Shown in pieces: positions 6,203-12,917 of a stretch of DNA of 12,917 nucleotides (the first letter of the stretch is position 1; each line of letters begins with the position of its first letter). This DNA is from Caryophanales bacterium UBA6259. Lineage in GTDB: Bacteria; Bacillota; Bacilli; Tepidibacillales; Tepidibacillaceae. The notes under the pieces are model-generated. The model had not been told where the DNA came from. It did no database searches and saw only the letters and a list, made by a program, of their open reading frames with translations. The stretch is taken from assembly GCA_002441135.1 (NCBI GenBank), contig DJVJ01000031.1, positions 1 through 12,917 on the forward strand, written 5' to 3'. The translations under genes and the position numbers were made by a program.

Positions 6203-6225
6203 AAAAGCTTGGCTTGTCGCCAAGT
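6203..6225 (-). terminator. hairpin of the ACTTGGC type between pdxT and serS
   Basis: ACTTGGC, loop GACAA, GCCAAG, then CTTTTC on the minus strand. It is a second, terminator-like barrier after the pdxT terminator and directly before the serS promoter. The stem is identical to that at 4145-4160. Confidence 0.5.
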
Positions 6226-6251
6226 CTATAGCGAAAGCCTTAGTTTTTCTG

Positions 6252-6292
6252 ATACTTTATTCCTTTAAAGAATTTAAACTTCCTTAAAGTAT
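6252..6292. repeat. imperfect inverted repeat with internal direct repeat
   Basis: ATACTTTA (6252-6259) is matched by TAAAGTAT (6285-6292). Inside are two near-identical copies of TTCCTTTAAAG (6260-6270 and 6280-6289, the second lacking one T). Probably just structure between two terminators; no function is suggested. Confidence 0.35.
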
Positions 6293-6295
6293 TAG

Positions 6296-6318
6296 AAAAG
6301 AGAGGGAAAATCCCTCTC
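6296..6318 (-). terminator. pdxST terminator
   Basis: GAGAGGGA and TCCCTCTC pair perfectly around TTT on the minus strand, followed by TTTTC. The stem begins one base after the pdxT stop codon. Confidence 0.75.
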
Positions 6319-6319
6319 C

Positions 6320-6892
6320 TTATGATTGATATTCTTTTACCATTTCTACAAAATAACGATGAATTCGTGGATCTAAGGTTAATTCTGGATGAAAAGCAGT
6401 AGCTAATAGATGGCCATCCCTAGCCGCCACAATCTTATCCTCAAAGGTAGCAAGTACTTCACCCCGGAATACCTCCATGATATATGGAGCTCTAATAAAA
6501 ACTGCTCTAAAATCCTCAGCAATACCTTTAATTTCTAAGTCCACTTCAAAGCTTTCTTTTTGTCTACCAAAGGCATTGCGTTCTACCTTGGTGTCCATCA
6601 AGCCAAGATGAACAGTATCTGTTCCATTAATCTCTTTAGCAATCAAAATCAATCCGGCACACGTTCCAAATACCGGTTTCTTTTTATTCGAAAAGTCAAT
6701 TAGAGCATCGATAAAACCATATTTATTCATCAATTTACTAATTGCTGTGCTTTCACCGCCAGGAATAATAATTCCTTGGATTTCATCCAGTTGCTCCACT
6801 TTTTTAATCGCTACTGCCTCAGCACCGGCCATTTCGATCATACGCATATGTTCAGCAACTGCACCTTGTAACGCTAAAACCCCAATTTTCAT
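6320..6892 (-). CDS. pdxT: PLP synthase glutaminase subunit
   Basis: PdxT hydrolyses glutamine and channels ammonia to PdxS for pyridoxal 5'-phosphate synthesis. It is a class I glutamine amidotransferase of 190 residues, the usual length. The nucleophile C78 (GTCAG), H168 and E170 (FHPE) form the triad, and PGGEST at 44-49 is the oxyanion-side loop. It starts 5 bases after the pdxS stop codon with only a weak binding site of its own (GAGG, 12 bases upstream), so translation is probably coupled to pdxS. A terminator follows immediately. Confidence 0.97.
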   Translation of the reverse strand: MKIGVLALQGAVAEHMRMIEMAGAEAVAIKKVEQLDEIQGIIIPGGESTAISKLMNKYGFIDALIDFSNKKKPVFGTCAGLILIAKEINGTDTVHLGLMDTKVERNAFGRQKESFEVDLEIKGIAEDFRAVFIRAPYIMEVFRGEVLATFEDKIVAARDGHLLATAFHPELTLDPRIHRYFVEMVKEYQS

Positions 6893-6897
6893 CTCTA

Positions 6898-7782
6898 TTA
6901 CCAGCCTCTTTTAGCCATTTTTTCATTTTCTGTAAGTGTAGAGATTTCGATTCCCTTCATAGGGTTACCTAATCCTTTAGATAATTCAGCCATTAACACA
7001 TAATCTGTATAATGAGTCGTTGCCTCAACAATAGCTTTAGCAAATTTTTCAGGATTTTCGGACTTGAAAATACCGGATCCTACAAATACTCCATCCGCAC
7101 CAAGCTGCATCATTAACGCTGCATCTGCAGGTGTAGAAATTCCGCCAGCAGCAAAGTTTACTACTGGTAATTTGCCATGCTCATGTACATATAATAAAAG
7201 CTCATATGGAGCTCCTAATACCTTTGCTTCATTCATTAGCTCATCCTTAGACATTCCTTGAACCTTACGCATTTGACTCATCATTGTACGCATATGACGA
7301 ACTGCTTCTACCACGTTACCAGTACCTGGCTCACCCTTAGTACGAAGCATGGAGGAACCCTCACCAATACGGCGTAGTGCTTCTCCTAGATCCCTTGCAC
7401 CATTAACAAAAGGTACTGTAAATTCTTGTTTATTAATATGATAAACCTCATCCGCAGGAGTTAATACTTCACTCTCATCAATATAGTCAACGCCCATTGC
7501 TTCAAGAATACGAGCTTCTACAAAATGCCCAATTCTTGCTTTAGCCATAACAGGAATAGAAACAGCTTTCATTACTTCTTCAACAATCGTTGGATCTGCC
7601 ATTCTAGCTACTCCACCTGCAGCACGAATATCTGCTGGTACTCTTTCTAAAGCCATTACAGCAACTGCACCTGCAGCTTCTGCAATTTTTGCTTGTTCTG
7701 CGTTAACAACATCCATAATAACGCCGCCCTTTTGCATTTCAGCCATTCCACGTTTAACGCGAGTTGTACCTTGCTCCACCAT
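6898..7782 (-). CDS. pdxS: PLP synthase lyase subunit
   Basis: PdxS makes pyridoxal 5'-phosphate from ribose 5-phosphate, glyceraldehyde 3-phosphate and ammonia (the deoxyxylulose-independent route), as a dodecamer decorated by PdxT. It is a beta/alpha barrel of 294 residues. The residues known as catalytic in the Bacillus enzyme are at the same numbers here: D24 (VIMD), K81 (MAKARIGH) and K149 (RTKGEPGTG). The ATG at 7782 has AGGAGG (7797-7792) 9 bases upstream. A candidate promoter lies at 7823-7851, in the gap after dacA. Confidence 0.98.
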   Translation of the reverse strand: MVEQGTTRVKRGMAEMQKGGVIMDVVNAEQAKIAEAAGAVAVMALERVPADIRAAGGVARMADPTIVEEVMKAVSIPVMAKARIGHFVEARILEAMGVDYIDESEVLTPADEVYHINKQEFTVPFVNGARDLGEALRRIGEGSSMLRTKGEPGTGNVVEAVRHMRTMMSQMRKVQGMSKDELMNEAKVLGAPYELLLYVHEHGKLPVVNFAAGGISTPADAALMMQLGADGVFVGSGIFKSENPEKFAKAIVEATTHYTDYVLMAELSKGLGNPMKGIEISTLTENEKMAKRGW

Positions 7783-7822
7783 TTATCATTTCCTCCTAAA
7801 GTGTTTTAATATCTATCAATCA

Positions 7823-7851
7823 ATTTTAACGAATTAATAAAAAAATAACAA
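7823..7851 (-). promoter_or_regulatory. candidate pdxST promoter
   Basis: TTGTTA (7851-7846), 17-base spacer, TAAAAT (7828-7823). Predicted start is near 7816, 34 bases before the pdxS ATG. The rest of the dacA-pdxS gap (7852-7948) has short AT-rich inverted repeats such as AACGAA/TTCGTT just after dacA, but no clear terminator. Confidence 0.5.
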
Positions 7852-7948
7852 CGGGTATTTAAAAAGCCTAAACTAAAACCTGAGTTTACAGCAAGTTAAA
7901 GCTTAAGCTTTTTAAATTATATTTTGCTAGCTTTCAAACGAACTTTCG

Positions 7949-9256
7949 TTAGAAAATACCCTTTATACTATCTGCAATTCCACCAAAAATGCCACCAATA
8001 ACAGAAAATAATTGACGGAAAAACAGTCGAATAAATCCTGCTTTTTCTACATCTTCTTGCGCTATAATTGTAACTTCACTTAAAGATTTAATTTTTTCAT
8101 TCAAGTAATCATATTGTTCCTTACCTGTATATTCTACAGTGACTTTGCCTAAAATATCCTGATTTTTAATTGGAGCTACAATTTTTTCATTTAGCACAAC
8201 CTTTGGTTGATATAACTCCTTTTCGCCTCTTTTAATCATCACAGATACATTACTAGCAGTTAAAGCCCCTACTTCTTTCTCTTTTCCTTTTTCTACAGCA
8301 ATCTTCTCAAATCCAGGAATTTGTTCTTTTCCTTTAATTAAATCGATTACTTCAAAATTAGAGAAGCCATAATCCATTAATTTTTTTGTTTCCATGAAAC
8401 GCTCTTCTACTGAATTTGTACCTTGAACAACAGTAATTAATCTCATGCCTCTTTGTTCCGCAGTACCAGTAAAGTTGTATCCTGCTTGTGTGGTATGTCC
8501 TGTTTTCATTCCATCCATTCCTTGAACTAAGTTGCCGTATACTAAGCCAGGAAGCATAAAATTGAAATTTGGTAGGTCCATTTCATTTGCTTCTCCCTCA
8601 CGGAACTTGATTCTAGGGGTACTGTTAAATTCAAGACTCTCAGGATAATCATTAATTAAATGCCATGCTAAAATTGCGGAATCTCTAGCTGACATTACAG
8701 TATCTCCTTCGATATTTGGAGAATATTGACCTAGTTCATCCTTTGGAAAACCAGTAGAAGTTGCAAAATGGCTTTGATCCATTCCAAATTCCTTTGCTTT
8801 TTCATTCATCAAACCTGCAAAGTTTGTTTCACTTCCAGCTAAATGTTCTGCTAAAGCCACAGATGCATCATTTGCCGAATAAACAGTTAAAGCATACATT
8901 AATTCCTTAACTGTTCTTTTTTCTCCTAATGCTAGAAATACTCTTGATCCACCATTTACTCCCATCCAATGTGCATAATCGCTAGCAGTAACAACGTCAT
9001 CCCAATTTAATTTTCCTTCATCTACCGCTTCTAAAATGAGGTACTCTGTCATCATCTTAGTCATACTAGCTGGTGGTAAAGCAAGGTCTGGGTTCTGACT
9101 ATATAAGATTTTCCCTGAAATTGCATCCACTAAAATAGCCGATTTAGCATTGATAGTAAGATTAGCTTCAGCGCCTACAATACTAGGAGCAACACTAGTA
9201 AAAAGAAAAATAAAGACAAATAGAAAAATAACAACACGCTTTTTAAAATTTCCCAA
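7949..9256 (-). CDS. dacA: D-alanyl-D-alanine carboxypeptidase (PBP5, DacA)
   Basis: PBP5 trims the terminal D-alanine from peptidoglycan stem peptides at the outer face of the membrane. The longest frame begins at ATG 9298, which has no binding site. I choose TTG 9256, six bases after GGGGGT (9268-9263), giving 435 residues. A signal peptide follows (FKKR, a hydrophobic stretch, and a likely cut near VGAEA). The serine penicillin-recognising motifs are SMTK (S64, K67), SAN (S127-N129) and KTG (K251). The C-terminal 25 or so residues form an amphipathic helix (phenylalanine-, isoleucine- and glycine-rich) typical of PBP5 membrane anchoring. The gene lies between guaB and pdxS, as in Bacillus. 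Confidence 0.95.
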   Translation of the reverse strand: MGNFKKRVVIFLFVFIFLFTSVAPSIVGAEANLTINAKSAILVDAISGKILYSQNPDLALPPASMTKMMTEYLILEAVDEGKLNWDDVVTASDYAHWMGVNGGSRVFLALGEKRTVKELMYALTVYSANDASVALAEHLAGSETNFAGLMNEKAKEFGMDQSHFATSTGFPKDELGQYSPNIEGDTVMSARDSAILAWHLINDYPESLEFNSTPRIKFREGEANEMDLPNFNFMLPGLVYGNLVQGMDGMKTGHTTQAGYNFTGTAEQRGMRLITVVQGTNSVEERFMETKKLMDYGFSNFEVIDLIKGKEQIPGFEKIAVEKGKEKEVGALTASNVSVMIKRGEKELYQPKVVLNEKIVAPIKNQDILGKVTVEYTGKEQYDYLNEKIKSLSEVTIIAQEDVEKAGFIRLFFRQLFSVIGGIFGGIADSIKGIF

Positions 9257-9274
9257 AATGACACCCCCGATGAT

Positions 9275-9283
9275 TTTATAACA
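9275..9283 (-). promoter_or_regulatory. possible extended -10 promoter of dacA
   Basis: TGTTATAAA on the minus strand matches the extended -10 form (TG, one base, TATAA-like). No good -35 box is present. It would place the start just before the GGGGGT ribosome binding site and, if real, would rule out the upstream ATG at 9298. Confidence 0.3.
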
Positions 9284-9309
9284 TCCATATTTTATCATAG
9301 TTATTAACT

Positions 9310-9337
9310 AAAAAAGATAGGGAAATGTTTCCCTATC
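9310..9337 (-). terminator. guaB terminator
   Basis: A perfect 10-base-pair stem, GATAGGGAAA with TTTCCCTATC around CA on the minus strand, followed by TTTTTT. It is 36 bases after the guaB stop codon and separates guaB from dacA. Confidence 0.9.
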
Positions 9338-9373
9338 CTCATAAATTATTGATTTTTATTACAATCACTTTTG

Positions 9374-10828
9374 CTAAATAGAGTAATTGGGTGATTCTTT
9401 TGTAATCTGAACATCGTGAGGATGACTTTCCTTTAATCCTGCAGCTGTAATTTTGATAAACTGCCCATTATTTCTTAAATCTTCAAGCGTTCTTGTACCA
9501 CAGTAGCCCATTCCAGATCTTAATCCACCAATTAATTGATATATAATATCTGCTAAAGGACCTTTATAGGCGACTCTTCCCTCTATACCTTCTGGTACAA
9601 GCTTAAGTGTATTCTCTTGGAAATATCGATCCTTACTTCCTGCATTCATCGCACCGATGGATCCCATTCCACGATATACCTTATACCTTCTTCCTTGGAA
9701 TGTTTCAAAATCTCCAGGACTTTCATCTGTTCCAGCCAACAAACTACCAATCATCACTGCATCAGCACCAGCAGCAATGGCTTTCGTAATATCACCTGAA
9801 TATTTAATTCCGCCATCAGCAATAATTGGTACTCCATATTCTCGAGCAACTAATGCACTATCATTTATTGCTGTTATTTGTGGAACTCCTATACCTGCAA
9901 CTACACGAGTCGTACATATAGAACCTGGTCCAATTCCAACTTTTACAACAGAAGCTCCAGCTTCAATTAAATCTCTTGTTGCATCACCAGTGGCCACATT
10001 TCCTGCAATGATTAACAAATTAGGATAAATTCCTCTTAATTCTCGAACTGTATCCAACACTCCTTTTGAATGTCCATGAGCAGTATCGACAACTAAAGCA
10101 TCCACCCCAGCCTTAACTAATGCTTCAGCTCTTTGTAATGTATCACGGGTTACACCAATAGCTGCACCTACAATCAGTCTGCCTTGTTCATCTTTTGCCG
10201 AATTAGGAAATTGGATCGCTTTTTCAATATCCTTTATCGTTATTAGACCCTTTAATTTCCGATCTTGATCGATTAAGGGCAATTTCTCAATTTTATGTTG
10301 CTGTAAAATCCCTTTTGCTTCCTCTAGCGTCGTTCCGACTGATGCGGTGATTAAATTTTCTTTTGTCATTACGTCACTAATAGCTAAAGAATAATCCTTA
10401 ACAAAACGTAGATCTCGGTTTGTAATAATTCCCACTAGCTCATCCTGCTTATTTACAATTGGTACCCCAGATATCCTATATTTAGCCATTAGTTTTTCTG
10501 CATCTAAAACCTGATGTTCAGGAGTTAATGAAAATGGATTAGTAATAACTCCACTTTCTGATCGTTTAACACGATCCACCTCTTCCGCTTGACGTTCAAT
10601 AGTCATATTCTTATGGATAATTCCAAGGCCACCTTGCCTAGCCATAGCAATTGCCATGTTTGCTTCAGTTACTGTATCCATACCTGCACTAATTATAGGT
10701 GTATTTAATTTTAAGTGCCCTAGCTTTGTGGATGTATTAACATCCTTAGGTAAAATGTCTGACCTAGCAGGCAATAATAGTACATCGTCAAATGTAAGCC
10801 CCTCTTTAACAAACTTTGTTTCCCACAT
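9374..10828 (-). CDS. guaB: IMP dehydrogenase
   Basis: GuaB oxidises IMP to XMP with NAD+, the committed step to GTP. The 484-residue protein is a beta/alpha barrel with a pair of CBS domains inserted at about 95-205, the standard bacterial form. The catalytic loop GPGSICTTR holds C305, the flap contains R401-Y402, and the IMP site has the glycine-rich ADGG and GSLLAG stretches. The ATG at 10828 is preceded by AAAGGAG (10846-10840) at 11 bases and a second AAGGAA right before the ATG. A promoter with perfect TTGACA lies upstream, and a strong terminator follows. No guanine riboswitch is visible. Confidence 0.98.
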   Translation of the reverse strand: MWETKFVKEGLTFDDVLLLPARSDILPKDVNTSTKLGHLKLNTPIISAGMDTVTEANMAIAMARQGGLGIIHKNMTIERQAEEVDRVKRSESGVITNPFSLTPEHQVLDAEKLMAKYRISGVPIVNKQDELVGIITNRDLRFVKDYSLAISDVMTKENLITASVGTTLEEAKGILQQHKIEKLPLIDQDRKLKGLITIKDIEKAIQFPNSAKDEQGRLIVGAAIGVTRDTLQRAEALVKAGVDALVVDTAHGHSKGVLDTVRELRGIYPNLLIIAGNVATGDATRDLIEAGASVVKVGIGPGSICTTRVVAGIGVPQITAINDSALVAREYGVPIIADGGIKYSGDITKAIAAGADAVMIGSLLAGTDESPGDFETFQGRRYKVYRGMGSIGAMNAGSKDRYFQENTLKLVPEGIEGRVAYKGPLADIIYQLIGGLRSGMGYCGTRTLEDLRNNGQFIKITAAGLKESHPHDVQITKESPNYSI

Positions 10829-10895
10829 TTCCTTAAGCTCTCCTTTAAAATCTAAATTAAATACTTTATATAGCGTGTCGAATAATATTATGCCA

Positions 10896-10924
10896 AGTTT
10901 AACAAAGCACTATTATAGTGTCAA
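10896..10924 (-). promoter_or_regulatory. candidate guaB promoter
   Basis: A perfect TTGACA (10924-10919), 17-base spacer, TAAACT (10901-10896). The start near 10889 gives a leader of about 60 bases. The spacer contains the palindrome 10908-10920, whose edge overlaps the -35 box. A second weaker option is TTGGCA with TATATA farther downstream. Confidence 0.5.
10908..10920. repeat. palindrome in the guaB-yaaC divergent region
   Basis: CACTAT, T, ATAGTG is a perfect 6-1-6 dyad. It lies in the spacer of the guaB promoter and carries TATAAT on the minus strand and TATTAT on the plus strand. It may be an operator or a shared promoter element for the two divergent genes. Confidence 0.4.
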
Positions 10925-10993
10925 GAATCATAATTAAAGGATTAAAGGGGAAAATAAAAAAAAAATTCAGATGGACATCAAGGAGTCTCTTAT

Positions 10994-12100
10994 ATGGAGC
11001 TTATTAAACATCTTAAAAGTGAAAGGCCTTATCAAGAAATGTGGAACACCTTTGTTTATTTCGAAAGTGAACCCACTACTAAAGAATTTTTAGAAAAAAT
11101 ATATATAAAGAACGGGTACGATGAAAGTTTTAAGTATGCCTTTTTAAATACATCTAAGTTTATATACTTTATAAAGCAATCTAAGGAATACTTCCATTCT
11201 GCTGAGAACAGCAATATTTTAGTGAAACCACTATTGATTTATTATGGAATGATGAACCTAATTAAAGCAATTGTTCTTACTAAAGATCCCGATTATCCTA
11301 GAAATTCAGGAGTATTAAGACATGGAATAACGACACGGAAACTTAAAAAAAACAATTATTCCTTTCGGGATGATGAAATTAAAATTCAAAAAGAAGGACT
11401 TCTACCACACTTTTACTCTTTAGTAACTAATCATTCATCAGACAAAATAGAAGGAAATAAATATCAAATTAAAGAATTAATTTCTCTTTTACCTGAATTA
11501 CAAACTAGCTATCAAAGAATTTTTCAGCAGCAGCTTCTCTATCCTATTGAAATTTCAATAGAAAATCATAATAAAAAAACTCAAACCTTAATGCTAAGAA
11601 TACCAAAGAAGGTACTTCAATTTTTTAATCAAGATCAAAAGAAATTTTGTAAGGATTTGAATCTTTATAATCAAAAAAAGGATTTTACATTTTCCCTTTG
11701 TCAAAATGTTGATCAACAAAATATTGAATATAGTAAATTTCTAAGTGAAGATGCTATTTATATCGATTATTTAATAAAAAACGAAAATGTTAATAACCTA
11801 AGCTATTATAACATTTTCCAAAATCCAATGATAATCCAAGATTTTAAAGGAAACTATTTTATTAAACCGATTATTGACACTAAGCTTATTCTACCTGAGT
11901 TAATGATTTATTATATGATCATGTATAACCTAGGAATGTTGTGCCGTTATGAAACTGAATTGTGGGGAGATATAAATTTTTCCTTCACCTCTGAAGATAT
12001 GTATATTATTAATGAGTTTATCAATATTAGTCTAAGAAAATTTCCTAACCTAGTGTTAAATCTTTTGTTTAATGAAATATTAGTTTTCGATAGCATCTAA
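10994..12100 (+). CDS. yaaC: YaaC family protein, function unknown
   Basis: A 368-residue protein without signal peptide or clear membrane spans. I assign it to the YaaC family from its position, divergent from guaB as in Bacillus subtilis, and from conserved-looking blocks: LLIYYGMMNLIKA at 80-92, RHGITTRK at 109-116, EIKIQ at 128-132 and a late RYETELW at 318-324. It is longer than the Bacillus subtilis protein as I remember it (about 315 residues). It is rich in Asn, Lys, Ile and Tyr. The ATG has AAGGAG (10980-10985) at 8 bases. No biochemical role is known to me. The LysM protein gene begins 38 bases after its stop codon without a terminator, suggesting cotranscription. Confidence 0.8.
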   Translation: MELIKHLKSERPYQEMWNTFVYFESEPTTKEFLEKIYIKNGYDESFKYAFLNTSKFIYFIKQSKEYFHSAENSNILVKPLLIYYGMMNLIKAIVLTKDPDYPRNSGVLRHGITTRKLKKNNYSFRDDEIKIQKEGLLPHFYSLVTNHSSDKIEGNKYQIKELISLLPELQTSYQRIFQQQLLYPIEISIENHNKKTQTLMLRIPKKVLQFFNQDQKKFCKDLNLYNQKKDFTFSLCQNVDQQNIEYSKFLSEDAIYIDYLIKNENVNNLSYYNIFQNPMIIQDFKGNYFIKPIIDTKLILPELMIYYMIMYNLGMLCRYETELWGDINFSFTSEDMYIINEFINISLRKFPNLVLNLLFNEILVFDSI

Positions 12101-12138
12101 ACTTAATTTCTCAACTATTTAATAAGGTGGTTAGAATT

Positions 12139-12891
12139 ATGAAAAATTTTAATATAAAAATAGTGAGCTCAGTTATAACAATCTTATTACTGTTTAGTGG
12201 AGCTGTATCAGCCGCACCTTATACCATCAAAGATGGGGACACACTATGGGAAATAGCGCAAAGATATGGTACTGGAACAGATGCATTAATGAAAGCTAAT
12301 AATCTAAAATCATCATTACTAAGTGTAGGCCAAAAAATTCAAGTACCTGATTCATCAACCTATTTCGTCAATTATGGTGATACTCTTTGGGAAATTGCGG
12401 AAAGGTTCGGTGTTACAGTATCGAGTATATTAAAGCATAATAATATTAAAGAGGCAGATATTCTTACAATTGGGCAAATTATTAAAATCCCACAACAGAC
12501 AGGCACAGAGGCAAAAGTACAACAATTAGTTCAAGCTGGATTAAAATATCTAGGTCACCCATATGAATTTGGGGCGAGTAATAATCAGACAAGAACATTT
12601 GACTGTTCCTCCTTTACCCAAAGATCATTTAAGGATATTGGAATAGAAATAGAACGCTCATCACGATCTCAATATGCATATCCACCAGGTCGTTATATTG
12701 AAAAATCCAAAATAAAAAAAGGTGATTTACTATTTTTTGATTATGCAAGGGATGGAAAAATAGACCATGTTGCAATTTACTACGGAAATAACAAATTACT
12801 TCATACTTATCGTCCAGAAGGAGTAGAGGTTGGCGATTTTTCAGAGTATTGGCAGGAACGCTATGTAGGTGCAAAAAGAATTATTGAATGA
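12139..12891 (+). CDS. secreted LysM-LysM-NlpC/P60 peptidoglycan hydrolase
   Basis: A 250-residue exported cell-wall enzyme, probably a gamma-D-glutamyl-diamino acid endopeptidase. A signal peptide (about 1-25, ending VSA-APYT) is followed by two LysM peptidoglycan-binding repeats (28-70 and 75-118, each with GDTLWEIA). The NlpC/P60 domain follows (about 125-250), with catalytic C156 in FDCSSF, H210 in DHVAIY and a third polar residue H222 in LLHTY. The longest frame begins with GTG at 12127, but the binding site AAGGTGG (12125-12130) overlaps it and is 8 bases from the ATG at 12139. It probably shares a transcript with yaaC. The architecture resembles Bacillus LytE/LytF/CwlS-type autolysins, but with fewer LysM repeats. 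Confidence 0.93.
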   Translation: MKNFNIKIVSSVITILLLFSGAVSAAPYTIKDGDTLWEIAQRYGTGTDALMKANNLKSSLLSVGQKIQVPDSSTYFVNYGDTLWEIAERFGVTVSSILKHNNIKEADILTIGQIIKIPQQTGTEAKVQQLVQAGLKYLGHPYEFGASNNQTRTFDCSSFTQRSFKDIGIEIERSSRSQYAYPPGRYIEKSKIKKGDLLFFDYARDGKIDHVAIYYGNNKLLHTYRPEGVEVGDFSEYWQERYVGAKRIIE

Positions 12892-12894
12892 CTT

Positions 12895-12913
12895 GACTTG
12901 CAGGACGCAAGTC
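12895..12913 (+). terminator. hairpin after the LysM-P60 gene, cut by the window end
   Basis: GACTTGC and GCAAGTC pair around AGGAC, starting 4 bases after the stop codon. The window ends 4 bases later, so the U-run cannot be judged. The stem resembles the hairpins at 4145-4160 and 6208-6225. Confidence 0.55.
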
Positions 12914-12917
12914 GTTC

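Noticed and set aside
7861..7920. AAGCTTAAGCTT palindrome and AT-rich inverted repeats between dacA and pdxS as a dacA terminator
   Set aside because: The stems are short or imperfect with long loops and no clear U-run on the minus strand.
7064..10937. Open plus-strand frames opposite pdxS and guaB (7064-7261, 9607-9799, 9657-10028, 10656-10937)
   Set aside because: They are shadows of strongly supported minus-strand genes.
10829..10993. PurR box or guanine riboswitch upstream of guaB
   Set aside because: CGAATAAT near 10880 only partly resembles a PurBox half-site and has no partner, and the leader is too short for a purine riboswitch.
10994..12100. YaaC as a HEPN-type toxin or defence protein
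   Set aside because: No clear RxxxxH motif or paired antitoxin gene is visible; the core-genome position beside guaB argues for a housekeeping role.
12629..12874. Minus-strand frame opposite the NlpC/P60 domain
   Set aside because: Antisense to a domain with intact catalytic residues, and no ribosome binding site.

Overview
The window is AT-rich chromosomal DNA of a low-GC Gram-positive bacterium of the order Bacillales; the genus cannot be settled from the sequence. Supporting this are the block guaB-dacA-pdxS-pdxT-serS-tRNA-Ser with yaaC divergent from guaB (the layout near the Bacillus replication origin, here inverted), strong AGGAGG-type ribosome binding sites, TTG starts, a T-box leader, CCA-encoding tRNAs and a sporulating-type PBP5. 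No phage, insertion sequence, CRISPR array or recombinase gene was seen.

Layout from right to left on the minus strand: guaB (IMP dehydrogenase), dacA (D-alanyl-D-alanine carboxypeptidase), pdxST (PLP synthase), a serine T-box leader with serS, tRNA-Ser(UGA), tRNA-Arg(CCU); then after a plus-strand gene, tadA (tRNA adenosine deaminase), a KtrB-type potassium channel subunit, uppP (undecaprenyl-diphosphatase), tRNA-Ser(CGA) and tRNA-Ser(GGA). On the plus strand are a HoxN/UreH-type nickel/cobalt permease with a histidine-rich loop (3384-4097), and at the right end yaaC followed closely by a secreted LysM-LysM-NlpC/P60 cell-wall hydrolase.

How the genes work together: serS, three serine tRNAs covering all UCN codons and tadA belong to translation. 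The serS T-box specifier reads UCC and matches the anticodon of the tRNA-Ser(GGA) encoded in the same window. dacA, uppP and the LysM-P60 protein act on peptidoglycan or its lipid carrier, guaB and pdxST supply GTP and vitamin B6. ktrB and the metal permease are membrane transporters that interrupt the Bacillus subtilis gene order as I remember it.

The least explained stretch is 3018-3383, between tadA and the metal permease. It carries a plus-strand sigma-A-like promoter with a perfect TATAAT, about 185 bases with several helices, and a strong intrinsic terminator, with no reading frame. I propose an undescribed small RNA, or an attenuator leader of the permease; an 8-base sequence near the 5' end is complementary to the terminator's left arm and could act as an antiterminator. 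Several start codons differ from the longest reading frames: dacA and the permease start at TTG, and uppP, tadA, the potassium channel and the LysM protein most likely start at internal ATGs with good ribosome binding sites.
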